From NCBI GenBank assembly GCA_960531495.1, contig OY482862.1, positions 13,546,974 through 13,610,973 on the forward strand: a stretch of 64,000 nucleotides of DNA, in the 5' to 3' direction. This document shows positions 35,396 to 61,449 of the stretch, in pieces (position 1 is the first letter of the stretch; each line of letters opens with the position of its first letter). The position numbers and the translations under genes were made by a program. Origin of the DNA: Zeus faber. Taxonomy: Eukaryota; Chordata; Actinopteri; Zeiformes; Zeidae. The notes beneath the pieces are model-generated. The model was not told the origin of the DNA and did not search any database. It saw only the letters and a program-made list of their open reading frames with translations.

Positions 35396-38300
35396 TTTTT
35401 GTTTGTTTTTAATCTAAGTTAAAAAAAAAAACAAAACCCGTTTTCACTACCTCCGAGGGTTAACTTAAGGAATAAAGGGGTTTTGGACACATCGGGGAAG
35501 AGAGCGCGTTGGCAGGTTAATTATCGACAGGTGTAAACAGGACGAGGCCGAAGATTGGTCACGTGGCTAAACTTTACCAACGGTGTCTTGGAGCAGCGGT
35601 TTTCAACGTGGGGTCCGGGGCCCCCCCTGCGGTCCCCCCCCTGCGGGCCCCAAAGAGGCTCCAGAAAAAAAAAGATCAAAAGTTGAAGGTCACCGCTGTT
35701 TCATCGACAGAGACGTGAGCGTCCGTTGGAGAATGTGCGATGGCTTGTTTTGATAATACTGTAATCGTCTTTTTTTTTTTTTTTTACACCAGCACACATC
35801 ATAATAATAATAATAATAATACGAGTGGGGAAAAAAAATGAGGAAAAACCACAAGTGTCACAAAAAGATTGACTAATAAACATTTGGCAGTGTGCAAAAA
35901 AACCCCCATAAAAATCAACAATAAACGCCTGTATCAACGATTCAGGTTTTCTTTTGAGGTTTACATGGATGTCGGTCCAATTGAAAGTCGAATCCCAGCC
36001 TTTCACTCTTCCTGATTAGCGTCGTGGTCCGTCAACAACACCCTCGAAGTGTTTGTAGATGATTGACAGTTGTTGTTCCGTCTCTTTCGCACAGTGCGTG
36101 TGCACGTGTAGAGGCAACTGTAAGAGTGGCGCTACTACCAGTCCGGTCAGATTCTTCCGATCGGTGTAACATGCTCTAAGGTCTCTATAAATCCCTGTGA
36201 GAAAGCCATTAAAAACCGTGCTTCCTCATATATGATAGTTATATTTTCATCCTAATTCCAAGTGAGAAAGCCATTAAAAACCATGCCTTCTCCAAAACAA
36301 TAGTTGTATATTTATCTTAAATCTAAGTGAGAAAGTCATGAAAAAACCATGCTTCCCCAAATATAAAATTTCTATTTTAATCCTAAATCCAAGTGAGAAA
36401 TTTCTCCTCAAATATAATAGTTACATTTTAATCCTAAATCCAATTGAGAAAGCCATGAAAAACCATGCTTCCCCAAATATAATTGTTATATTTAAATCCT
36501 AAATCCAAGTGAGAAAACCATGAAATAACATGCTTCCTCACATATAATAGTTACATTTTAATCATAAATCCAAGTGAGAAAGCCACTAAAAACCATGCTT
36601 CCTCATATATAATAGTTATATTTTCATCCTAATTCCAAGTGAGAAAGCCATTAAAAACCATGCTTTCTCCAAAACAATAGTTATATATCTATCTTAAATC
36701 TAAGTGAAAAAAATCAAGAAAAACCACGCTTCCTCAGATATAATAGTTATATTTAAAATCCTAAATCCAAGTGAGAAAGGCATTAAAAACCATGCTTCCC
36801 CAAATATAGAATTTCTATTTTAATCCTAAATCCAAGTGAGAAATTTCTCCTCAAATATAATAGTTACATTTGAATCCTAAATCCAAGTGAGAAAGCCATG
36901 AAAAACCATGCTTCCTGAAATATAATAGTTATATTTACATCCTAAATCCAAGTGAGAAAACCATGAAATAACATGCTTCCTCACATATAATAGTTATATT
37001 TTAATCCTAAATCCAAGTGAGAAGGCCATTAAAACCATGCTTACTCATATATAATAGTTATATTTAAAATCCTAAATCCAAGTGAGAAAGCCATTAAAAA
37101 CCATGCTTCCACACATATAATAGCTGCCATTATACAGTATAATATAAAGATCACTTCCATCCTTTCATTCCCTTCCATTGTCCTTCCCTCCCCCCATTCC
37201 CCCTTCAGAGCTGTTCTCCATACAGGTGATCGTTCCACAGACAGAGCGGAGTACAGCTCTGTTTGCGTCTGTGATCCTGCGCTGCGACTACTCCACCTCG
37301 GCCAACGCTCAGGATGTCCTGGTTACCTGGCGATACAAATCCTTTTGTAAAGACCCAGTGCTGGAGTACTACTCCACAGGTGGGTCCAGAGCATTGGGGA
37401 TGAAGCACAGTGGTCCATTTGACTGCCGTAATCTCGATTTGTTTTTCAAAAGTTTCCTCCTCACTCTGCCCGAGGCACTTTGAAATGCGGTCGTTCCGGC
37501 CCCGATCTCATACAATTAATGCACCAGTTCTTCACGTTGGGTCAAAAAATCCAGAGATGTTATATTTAATAACGGCACAGGTGTACTTTTTCTTCTTTTT
37601 ACATAATCTGAGACTCCTTGTTTTCAGTTGGCTTATTCACTTGTACTTTCCCTGTGGGATACCACACTGTAAAAAAACAAACACCTGTAAAAAAAAACAA
37701 ACAGCTGTACACAGGGGAGAGGGCAACAGGTGGATCAAGTCGAAAAAAATGCTTGTATATTTTTTACAGTATTTAGTCATTCTCATAAGTCTGAGAACAT
37801 TTCCACATAGTTGATTTCTATTCCGTTTGCTGTTTTGGCTGTCTTCCAATAGGCCCAGTATTGCAACATTTACAGATAGTCACACTAAATAAATAGAAAC
37901 TGGCATCCACACTGATAAAAAGGTCAAATTGTTCCAGAGCCAAACATGGTGTATTGTAATGATAACCCAAAGAAATCACCGCATATTTTATAACCGGCCT
38001 CTATCTGACAATTATTTCAAATATATTTAAAAAGAAGTCATAAGCCTGTTAATGTGATATTATTATTTTGAGCAATATATATTTTATGCTTTACTTTGAT
38101 GTGGATGTATTCATGGATTTTGTTTGTATAATTAACACTAACACATTTTTATTTTTTTATTTTTAAACATCTCCAGCCTATCAAGCGGCTCTGTCACTGG
38201 GTCAGGACCCGGCCAATGACTGTCCAGATCGACAGCGCACGGTGCGCACAGTCATTCAAAAGAGGGGCACCAATGAGGCCATGCTGGGGGCAGAGTATCG

Positions 38301-41300
38301 CGAGCGCAGGATAACTATTCAAAACAGTGAGTTTCACAAGTTCACAACAAAGGTTTTTTTACACTGGTTTCCTCACAAATGACCAAAGAACAAAAGTTAA
38401 AAAATAAATAAAAACGTACTATAAAGCAGGGGTCGGGAACCTATGGCTCTTTTGATGACGGTATATGGCTACCTGTTGTCTTTTGATGACGGTATTTTTT
38501 CATCACAATTAACAAGTAATAAATAATTATTCTGTGTCATTTTAAAGTAAAACAGGTAAGAGAAATTACAATTTTGAAAATAAAATTTAAAATATAAATG
38601 TGGTGGACAAAGGGGCGTAGTCAAGCACCGGCTGCGGACCGCAGAAAGACTCCGGGGGGCCTTTTACTCGGCGCTCTGCCCCTCCCGGGTCTCTGCCCAC
38701 AAGTAAGGGTTTAGGGAAGGAGACGGAGTCTTTCTGGCCGTGGTGCGCCGACATGGCGACAGTTTTATCGTTCATTTCAATATGCGGCACGCAGGCCACA
38801 ATTATATATGTCACTGAGGATTATTATAATAATTGTGGATAATAATGATCCTCTTGGGCGCAGGAGGAATGGCGTTCCACTGCTGGGCTGCTCACGCGCC
38901 TGTGCGCCGATCACCTCTGTAAGAAAGACAAACATTAAGAAAACTCCCTGCTTCGAGTCGGACCGATCAGCTGAACACAAGTGGACAGAAATGGAAAAAA
39001 CTTCAATATGTATGTGACAAATAATCTCTTGAACTTGAACTTGAACCTGAAGACCAGCTGATTCTTAAAACTTGGAACGTGCTTCCTGTCGCATACCACA
39101 CACTGCAGCGTGTGGGTATTGCCGTATTGACCATGTTTGGCTCTACATACGCATGTGAGCAGTCTTTCTGGCATCTGAGAAACGTTAAGAGTACATGGTG
39201 AAGTTCACTACGTATGAACCAGACTACAAGGCCATCAGCAAAACCATGCAGCACCAGAAGTCGCATTAATGGTAAAAAAGCATTTCATTTATTATTGGTT
39301 AGCTACAGTATAACAACAATATTATTAAGAAGAATAAAGAGAAATGCAGTATATATAGCGCTTTTTTAAGTACTCAGATGTGTTGTACGTTAAAAATGTA
39401 TCCCTTACTTAAAAAATGAAAGCATTAAGTTGCATTCAATTTTATTAAATATTATATGGCTCACAAGGAAATACATTTAGAAATATTTGGCTTTTATGGC
39501 TCTCCCAGCCAAAAAGGTTCCCGACCCCTGCTATAAAGTACAAGAGCAGCAGCTAAATGAAATCAAGGTTCTCCTAAATATTTAAAAATGTATATTCATT
39601 TTTGGCAAAATAGTGCTAAATCTGCGGTTATTTGTCAACAGAGGCTGACCTGATGATTACGGAGGTAATGTGGTGGGATAATGGCGTATATTTCTGCTCT
39701 ATTGATGCTCCTGGTGACACAACAGGAGATTCAGACCGTGAAGTCAAACTGATTGTTTACCGTAAGTACAGCAGGTGATGCCATTGGGGCAGTGACTGAG
39801 TCGTCATTCATTTAATGTACACTATTTAAGTATTTTAACATGTTTGGTGTTTTAAGAGATCCCACGAGACTTAATACTTTTTCTGTGCAAAATCTGTTGT
39901 CTTGCGGGGAGGATCTGAACATACAGTTCCAAGAGCAAGGCATGCAGCCAAACAGACTCAGGGAGACGCATAAGAAGTCGTTCCAACGTGTTAGGATCAC
40001 CTGTAAGCTGAGCCCTGACTTCTCCTGCTCTTCCAGATTGGCTGACTGTCTTGTTCATCATCATCGGCGCTCTGCTGTTGATCATGCTCTTCTGCATATG
40101 CTGCTGCCAGTGCTGCCCGCAGCAGTGCTGCTGCTACGTCCGCTGCCCCTGTTGCCCACGCACGTGCTGCTGCCCAGAAAAATGTATTAAATATTCCTTT
40201 CACAGCCACTCATTTATGGGATATATTCTGAAGTATGAAGCCCTTACACCTCCTCTCCGCTGCCCGCAGTGGTGATGCAGCACAGGATGCTGCGAGAAGC
40301 TCAGAAGGCCATGACTCCCTGGCTCCATGGCCAGCCCATGTACGCTCCCATCAGCTCCAACGCGTCCATGCAGGGAAACCCCGTCATGTACTCAGGTAAT
40401 TCACTCAAGGGCTCGTTAAGGCATGTTGTGGATGTTTTGTAAACGGCCGTTTCTTTCAAAAGAAAAATGTTTATTATTCTGTTCCAGGCTCATTTTCAGA
40501 CTTCCCACACAAGCAGAACTTTGCCATGGCTCCCATGCAACTGTCCCCCATGGCCCTCCAGCAGCAGCCCCCTCATCTTCAACCTCATGGTTTCCAGGGA
40601 AACGGCAGTGCCCGTGGCAGTGTCCAAGGCACCAACCAGGTGCTGGACTATCTGGAGAGCCAGGTGAGGGGAATGGACGTTGTGGCTCCTCTGACGGCTC
40701 CATATGTTGCCCAACCTCTGGCCCCAGGACCACCTCGTGCCATGGCTCAGCCTTTACCTCAAGCAGTTCAGTTCACACCCGGTCCCCCGAGTATGCTGTC
40801 CGCCCTGGATGAGATGGGCGTCCGAGGGATGGAAAGAAGGGTGATAACCCTGCCGCCCATTGTCCAGCGTGCACCCAGCTTCTCCTCCCGCAGGGGCCCC
40901 GGGGCTCGAGAGGGAGCCAGGGGCGCCTACCGGATATCCAGCCAGTCCAGTGGGAGTTCAAACCGCACGGGTGGTGGTGGCGGAGCTGTAGGAGGAGGCC
41001 GCCACCGCGACGGACACCGCGGCTACAGAGAACCCTCGTCGCCGGAGAGCAGGCGGGAGAGCAGGCGGGAGAGAGGCGCTCGCGGAGGGGTGAGGGATGA
41101 GAGAGGAGGCTCCGCGGGCAGGAGTAGAGGAGGGTCGAGGCGACGGTCTCGCAGTCGGGACGATCTAATGGAGGAGCTGCGTCGCTCTGCCCCGAGGAGG
41201 GACAGGAGCTACTCACCGCCTCCGCACCGTAGAGGGTCCTGGAGCTCAGACGAAGACAGCAGTAGAGGAAGGGAAGGGAAGGGGAATGAGTGGCCTGAGA

Positions 41301-41664
41301 AACCCCCGAGCTACTCCTCCATCGAGAGCCAACCAATACACATCAGTAGCAGAAGGAACTACGACCGCTTTTCTGTAAGATGTACAAAGTATTGAGTTAT
41401 TTTGACACGCACACATACACACACACACACACTGATATACCCTCAAATCTCAGTCATTAAACATACTGTAACTCTCCGCTATACCTTTCATTTCATCTGA
41501 ACTTTGCCTGGTTACTTTCTTTATTTCTACCCAACGTTCCTTTTTACGTCTTTCATGTCTTATCTGCTTCGGTGTTGCGCCTCTTTTTATTGACCTCCAT
41601 CTCTCTCTGCCACCCTCTCTCCTAGGATAGAAGCTCACGTAGTGCTACCAGCGTAGTGATCTGA
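35337..41664 (+). CDS. ildr1: Immunoglobulin-like domain-containing receptor 1 (angulin-2)
   Basis: Exons are 35337-35385, 37209-37379, 38177-38326, 39642-39761, 40037-40183, 40270-40395, 40488-41374 and 41626-41664, giving about 562 residues (human ILDR1 is 546). The product has a signal peptide ([15 protein letters not shown]) and a V-type Ig domain with [43 protein letters not shown] and [12 protein letters not shown] transmembrane helix ([19 protein letters not shown]) is followed by the angulin Cys cluster. The long tail has [18 protein letters not shown], an Arg/Ser-rich segment, EKPPSYSSI and the PDZ-type C-terminus SVVI, as in human ILDR1. The protein localises to tricellular junctions; human ILDR1 is a deafness gene. 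It lacks the 57-bp exon 4 of the neighbouring ildr2. The donor after exon 5 (GTATTA) is weak. Confidence 0.94.
35595..35691. mobile_element. Short hAT-like MITE
   Basis: The left end CAGCGGTTTTCAACGTGG and the right end, whose complement reads CAGCGGTGACCTTCAAC, are imperfect inverted repeats about 97 bp apart. The left end resembles the element at 8244. No convincing target duplication. Confidence 0.45.
36199..37130. repeat. ~65-bp minisatellite with higher-order structure in ildr1 intron 1
   Basis: About 15 units of roughly 64-67 bp, plus shortened ones, share AAGTGAGAAAGCCATTAAAA and AACCATGCTTCCTCA. Unit variants recur in the same order. A block of about six units (36199-36570) is repeated at about 36580-37020 with one extra unit. 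Confidence 0.95.
38427..39530. mobile_element. hAT-family transposon, 1104 bp, non-autonomous, with target duplication
   Basis: Both ends carry CAGGGGTCGGGAACCT as terminal inverted repeats. They are flanked by the perfect 8-bp target duplication CTATAAAG (38419-38426 and 39531-39538), the hAT hallmark. The interior keeps a decayed piece of hAT transposase C-terminal domain on the plus strand (about 39100-39215; readable as [14 protein letters not shown] then HLRNVKS). It lies in ildr1 intron 3. The exact target duplication suggests a fairly young insertion. Confidence 0.9.
39100..39215 (+). pseudogene. Remnant of hAT transposase dimerisation domain
   Basis: Translation [11 protein letters not shown] is the conserved core of the hATC domain of hAT transposases. 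It is only a short fragment without an initiating frame, inside the element at 38427-39530. Confidence 0.75.
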
Positions 41665-42365
41665 AGCCTCTCTATGCTTTTCCACAAAAATGACAATGAA
41701 GACAGACAGTGCGTACTTTGAATTATCTAGGGTCAAAGTATGATTTTTGTGACATGGTTGGAGTTTTTAACTTGTATTGTTTGGATGTAGTTTGTTTTTA
41801 TACTGCATTGCTTGCAATAGCTATTTTTGTTTTTTAGTCCAAACCGGTAATCTAATTCATTTAATTTGCAGTAACTGGAACTGGAATCGTGAGTGAATTT
41901 ACTTATCTAGTGGTAGAAACTGTTATTTGTGCATAGGTATGTGGGTTTTTAATGGTAGATAAACACGTGCTTTGGTCATTTCTGTAATTCTTGTGGTCCT
42001 TTTTGTATTCAACTACAGTTTCAACGAGCATATAGACACAGACAAACGTAACGTTTGTCTATAATGATATTTCTACTAAATTGTAGGTACTATTTAATAT
42101 TTTTATCTGAGTTAAATGTAATATTTTACTGGTGAGCAACTGTAGTTTGATATTATGAGAGCAATACCTGCTGAGTTAGATCCATTTACGCATGAGCTTG
42201 GAATACAAACTTCTTGAGTGAAGAACAACTTGATTATGAACCAAGTTTTATTTGTAATAATGCTTGTTTTTTTTTTTGTTTTTTTTTATCTATCTTATTG
42301 TAAACTGTAAGATGTACAGCCAATAAATGTGAATTTTTAATAAAACTCTGTAAAGAACCCTTTTT
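41665..42365 (+). other. ildr1 3' UTR
   Basis: AT-rich 3' region with overlapping poly(A) signals AATAAA at 42322-42327 and 42339-42344. The next gene's CpG promoter begins about 180 bp further on. Confidence 0.6.
42322..42344 (+). terminator. ildr1 polyadenylation signals
   Basis: Two AATAAA hexamers 11 bp apart, about 660 bp after the ildr1 stop codon and close to the switch into GC-rich sequence. Confidence 0.55.
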
Positions 42366-42539
42366 AAACTCAGATTTATCTATTCAAGACTCGGTTTGGT
42401 TTTTTTTGTTTTTTGTTTCCCCCCCATCAAGCCACGCATTTTGTCGTAACATTGAATTGAGTAGTAAAACGCAAAAGCACGGCCAAAAGGATGGCAATAA
42501 ATGATTAAAAAAGATCTAGTTACATACCGTAATACACAC

Positions 42540-43095
42540 GATCTGACGTGGAACGTTTGCGGTTAGTGGTTCCTCCTGCGACCGTCTGAGGGCGCGCGGT
42601 CTCCGAGCGGCAGCGTCGGCTCCGTCTCGTCCCTCCTCACCCGATTGGTGCCGGTGGCCAAAGGAGGGGCGCGCGGGGCTTAGATCCCGCCCAGTCGGCA
42701 ATTGGTGGCGCGTCGACGCCGACGGGGCTCCGGTCAGCTGTTCGCGTCCGCGGGTCTTCGCAGTAGTCGCCGCGGGGGAAAAAAAAAAAAAAAAAAAAAA
42801 AAGGAGTCCCGTCCGAGGGCAGTACTGACGTTATCTCCCGGTTCGCGAGCAGCGTGGGATTAAGGCCCGGTCGACAGAGCCCCCCCCCCCCCCCCACCGC
42901 CCAACGGCTGCTTTAAGGCGCTTCCAGGTGAGTTTACTGGCGAGAACCGCACCGGCCGGTTGGCCAATGGCGGAGCCGCTTGTTCAGTGCAGACGCACTA
43001 GCCGGCGTGCTACGACGCTAACGTTAGCTCGACGGCGGCGGCGGCGGCGGCGGGCAAAGAACAAGATTCGGGCATTGGCGAGAGCTGCACCTGTG
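42540..43095 (+). promoter_or_regulatory. me3 CpG-island promoter and non-coding first exon
   Basis: CpG-rich block with poly-A (42779-42802), poly-C (42881-42896) and GGC repeats (43034-43051). CTTCCAG followed by GTGAGT at 42928 is a strong donor. Paired with the acceptor TATCTCCGCAG ending at 43721, it would splice an untranslated exon to the first coding exon. Confidence 0.5.
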
Positions 43096-43726
43096 GATCC
43101 GTCGCACCGCGCTCATCCTAAACGATCGATGTATATAATTATGTTAGATCAGCATCTGATTCTAATGAGTCCCCTCTGTGATTCTGGTAGCTGTTGTTTG
43201 CTGCTGTAGTTGTGTTCCGATTTTGTCATATTTACAGCAATGGATACTCGACACGAGGTCTATTATTTTTTATTATTGGGTGGAAGGTTTACTGTGTAAC
43301 TTTCTGTTTTCTTTTAATTGATGTATATGTTAATTGTACATTGCCATTTATCTTTTCTTATAAATGTTCTGCAGTACCTGTATGGACCGTTACTAATTAT
43401 TATTGCCTATTGTTTTAGTGTGAGCTGCAATTTCTCTCTGGGCATGGATCGGGTATCCATCTGTTCTGTTCGGTCTTTAATTTATATCTACCTTTTGTAT
43501 ACATTCTCTTCTGTCTATTCGGTCTAATGGACACTCAGTTGGGTTAGGCCAAACGTAGGTCTACACTTTCGGCGACTTGTTTACTGAAGCCCAACGAGTG
43601 GAACGTGAGTGACTTGTGGAATGCGTGCACTTTCTAGGTCAAACGCCGCCTGCTTCTGCACGGAAGGACACTTGGTATCGACACCACTGACCCAAGTGCT
43701 GCGCCTCCTTTATCTCCGCAGGCAGC

Positions 43727-53614
<9,888 letters not shown>

Positions 53615-56600
53615 TCACACCGGACGCCTCCCCGCCGCTGCTAAACTCGATATGCTGCAGTAAACGCACTCCTGTTTCGGGGACTCCAGCGTTGCCCCCC
53701 CCCCCGGCAACAAGCACCGTTTACAACTAAAATGCATAATGGTTCCACTACCAACAATTGAAAGCATATATAAAGGGTATTGAGTGCCTCCAGCGGCATG
53801 CTTCGCTTCTTAGTGCTATCATCTTAGTGTTGTTTAAAATAGTCATTTCCTTTATCGTTCTAGAGCTTTCTGTTTATCGGTGCCCTCGCTCAGAATCTGT
53901 CGACAAAGATATTATTTTTAATCAGGAAAAAAGGCATATCCTCTGCTTTAAGCGTGTCCTGTATACACCAAAACGCCTATTTTATTTTGAATGGATTCGT
54001 ATAGAGCATCTTAATTAAAACAAAACGCACAAATCCTCAGTGAGATCGTCGTCAGCTTGTTCGGCGGCCAGTTCTGTGGGTCGCAATGTCGTAACTGCGC
54101 ATTTTATACTCCTACTTCTAGATATGCAAATACATAATGTGCATAGTGGACCACCAGACACTCCGTGTTCGGCTTTGGTTGATTCCCTGCTGCGGGAGCC
54201 ATTACTCTCTACAAATATTTTAATTAATTGTTTGTGTCAAGTGGAACGTGACCCTGTGTGTCGGCCTCACCATTGTTTCTCTAACTGGGATGTTTGTTTG
54301 TTTTATACAGTGCAGTGTGTTTCTTTATAGATTGGTTTTGTACAAAGCTCTGCCCGTTTGTGTTTTTCTTTTGCCAAAGCTGCTGATCCAGTGAATTTTT
54401 TTTATCCTTCCCATGAAGAAGGATAAAACTTTCCTATGTTTTGATTGTGGTTTTTAAGGAAGTGAGATTTCAAGAAGGGAATGTAAACAAAAAAACAAAA
54501 CAATTAAATATCAGTCACAAATCTGATTAAATGCTATTTTCTGTGTTTATTTCCGCTGACTTAATGGGTGTCTCCTGCACTTTATTTTTAATTTTCAGCT
54601 CACCAACATTGGAGTAAGAAATTGTAAAATCCTTATTCAAGTCCCAAAACCCATTAATTTTCGCTTCAATATGGAAGCTCATTGCATGCAAAAATTGTTT
54701 GAAACAAAATAATGCAATCTTCAATCTTACTTAACATTTAACACGTGTCCAAAGATTGGCTCAAACTAAGTTTCTAATTATTTTGCATTTGTCTTTCATG
54801 CATCAGCGTTTGACAATATGAAAACGCCAGGGGATTTTACTTTACATTTTACTCAATTTCATTCAAATGCTAACTGGCAAATAATATTTAAATCCTATTA
54901 CAACTAAAGATTACATTTCACTGCATTTAATATCCTTAAAAATATTAATACGTATATTTTATATTTTAAAAAAGATATATCCATTATCTACTAAAATACT
55001 ATTTCAATGCAGTATTCAATCAACATTTTCTAAGCAGTTGAAACTGCAAATTGAAGGCTCTGGACATTTTATTAAGAGATTCTTGTTTTATTGTCATCTT
55101 TATTCAAACTGTGAGTCAAAATGTAAAATTAAAATGCAACTCATTATCTTTCATGTGGGTGTACAATAGTGCCATGACAATAAGTGAAATGGGCGGAGCT
55201 GGTGGTTCAGTCAAGTAACAGTCAGGTTTGTTTTAACAATAAATACCTTGTTACACAGCACAGAATCTCCTTATCGGCCAGGGGCGTGGCGTGAGACACC
55301 GTTCTTCATTAAAAAGGTCGTCGTGTTGTAAGTTATTTATTAATAACCATTTGAGATCCCTCGAGCACCCTCTTATTGTGCTTCTCTTTTGGCATTCAAC
55401 GTTGATTGAACTTTGATTGTTTTCCATCAAACCAGAGCCCCCCTTTCAGCGCATTTAGAACAAGTATGAAAAAACCAACAGCGCTTATTATTCCATAATG
55501 GTTCCACAGAAACGTACAGTATTTGATCTTCAATGCATCGTTGGAGAACAGGCAGCAAGATATTGGGCAGATTTAGCAATGAAACATTTGCTTTGACAGA
55601 AAAAAAAAAAAAAAAAAAGTTATACAATAAATACTTAAACCGTGAATTGTGTCCACTGATCACATCAGCTCTTGCAATGAGACTTTTTGGGTTGAATATA
55701 CTGTACATGTGATCCTCTCTGAACTAGCTGAGTCAGCCATCCGCCCACACAATCCCACTACTGCATCCAATCTGCTTTGGGGACGGCCCATTGCTCCGGC
55801 GGCCCATTATCGGAAAAAAACCCAAATAGTCCAAAAGATGTCTGGTTAGAGAACGTTAGGTTTAGGTATAAGGTTAGAGATGGTAAGGGTTAGGGTGTCG
55901 TCAATGTCCAACCGGACATTTTTCGGACTATTTGCGGGTTTTGGAATAACGGACCGCGGGAACAACAGCACGGCACCTGCGCTTTTCCGCCTAAAAGGTT
56001 TGCGTCTCTGAATCCGACTTAAGCAAAACGAAACAAACAGGCAGCGACGGCCAATTCAAGGCAAGGATAAGGCAGTTGCATGATGAACGTCGGACAAAAG
56101 CAACTTTTGACAAACAGCAAAAGCTTTCGGGCTTGTAAACATTGGTAAAAGCATTCCATGTGCTCGGAATAAAAACACGGTCGTGTTCACTGTGAATACA
56201 CAAGTATAATCGGAACAATTTCAAAAAGGTCTGGGAGGCAAACTTCCTTTTTCATGGTCTTCTCTACTTCTCAACTGTTCTTTGCGCCACAGAAGCCGAA
56301 AATTCTTTGCATTTAAAAAGGCCATGTCAGTTCATCCGCTCAACAACTACTGTATCCAAAAAATACTATCATTTGGACAAATACATACTGTATAAACATC
56401 ATGCCACGGAAAGTATTTGGCGATCACACACAACCAACAGGATTATTAGTACCTGCTCACCATGGCTGTGCTTTGTCAGTTTTAAGGTGCAATTGTTTAT
56501 GTTAAATCAAACTTGATGCTTAAAACCCAAATGTGGAGTATGCGTTTCATTGCAAGGGATTAGCTCAATAAACAACCTCATCCTCCTACTCTTGTTCATC

Positions 56601-57596
56601 AAGAATTGAGCCACACTCCATTTAAAAAACAAAAATTTGCTTTTCCTTTTCACAGCTCAGAAAACAAGGATAAAAAATCTTTTGTTGGATGGAGTGATTA
56701 TTCCTAACCACTGTGTAGCAAAGGCCATGTCACAATTAATATGACCCAGAGAGGAGGTTTTTTTTTCTTTCTTCATTTCACTTAATCTTACAGATTGCAT
56801 AAAACGTCAGGTTTAAAGTCGGTTAATTCATTTTACAATCCTTGGTCAACATGTAACATGACTTTATATTCGACAAAAAATAATAATAAATAATATATAG
56901 GACTTTTACCACTCATTGTATCAAGTGAGAAATGTCCTTACAATAATGGATCTTTAAACAGAAGTCCACATTTTAATACTGAAGACGAAAATAAGACAAA
57001 ATGTGGAACTGCCAAATAACTACATATATCCTGTTCCTTAGAAAAGTAGAAATACCTGAAGAAATCAATACTTTGGTGAAAGTAAAATAATTCCATTCAA
57101 CATTCCACTCAAGCTTCTAAGTACTTCACGTTACATGTACTCAGCATCCAGAGTCAAAAGTGATTTGACGTAACATCAACACCTCACGATGAGGAGACTT
57201 TCCTGTGGTTCATCTGAAAGTGTCGCTGCATTAAGTGTCGCTCAGTTTTGTTTGGCCGGATGGTTTTCCGCTCTTTGAGAAACACAGAAACAATCGTTTG
57301 TGAGAAACAAAAAATTAGAAAATAAAAGCGAGATAAAAGTACCAGGCTGGAATAACACACATATCTCATAGGTAAAATGTTCCAATTTAAATAGTAAAAA
57401 AACATTTAGCATCAGACTGAACAGTCTGTACTGTATTATTATCGCTGCATTTGATCTGTGAGTTAGTTGATGGCAACACTATCGTATCACTGGACGTTGT
57501 TAAAATTTGGCAAAGCATTTATCGTCTGCTGACTCAATCTCCCTGAAATGGGCCGTTCCCCAACCACCGCCCCGACGTCAAAACCACCTGGCTCTT
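53615..57596. other. Convergent 3' region between me3 and nxpe3
   Basis: 3' UTRs of both genes plus AT-rich spacer, with a poly-C run at 53695-53705. No supported coding exon; one foldback MITE lies at 55792-55963. Where one UTR ends and the other begins cannot be told. Confidence 0.5.
55792..55963. mobile_element. Foldback MITE, ~172 bp
   Basis: The left arm (55792-55844, containing CCCATTATCGG and CAAATAGTCC) is the imperfect reverse complement of the right arm (55911-55963, containing GGACTATTTG and GGAATAACGG) over about 50 bp. The loop has GGTTAGGGT-like words. The family is not certain and there is no clear target duplication. Confidence 0.7.
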
Positions 57597-60893
<3,297 letters not shown>

Positions 60894-61120
60894 GGCGGCG
60901 GCGGCGGCGGCGGCGTCTCTTCCTCGGCGTCTTCGGACACACAAACAAAGTATCGGCGACGTGAGCGTTACGGGACCGCGTGATTCCCCGTCGCTGGTTC
61001 ATACGGCGTGGGGTGATATCGGCTGGAAAGGCAGCGCGATCCCTCCCGGCGTCGACAAGACGACAAAGGCGCAGAAATACACACGCGTTTTCACACTAGA
61101 AAGCCTCCGCAGTGTGTGTT

Positions 61121-61161
61121 TTTATTATTATTATTATTATTATTATTGTTATTATTATTAT
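61121..61161. repeat. (ATT)n microsatellite
   Basis: Trinucleotide run upstream of nxpe3. Confidence 0.9.
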
Positions 61162-61449
61162 TTCCGATATGATCATATTCCTACTTACACGCTGTAAGCC
61201 ACACCATGGTGAGCCTGGTCGGGAAGACGTCGGCGGATTTATCCCCGGACGGTGTGACCAGGCTCCAGACGCGGAACGGCGGACTGACTGCACAGTGCGC
61301 CGTCTGCTGGATAATAAATAGAACTTTAGAATGGAATGTTGTACAGTCGTAATATTATTTTGGATTCCAATATGTTTTTTTGTTTTTTTTTTTGTTTTTT
61401 TTTAGTATCTGCAAAGGTACCAAAGCTGACAATGAATGTGTTATAATGT

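Noticed and set aside
55880-55900. Telomere-like GGTTAGGG sequence
   Set aside because: Only one to two units, within the loop of a foldback MITE; not an interstitial telomere.
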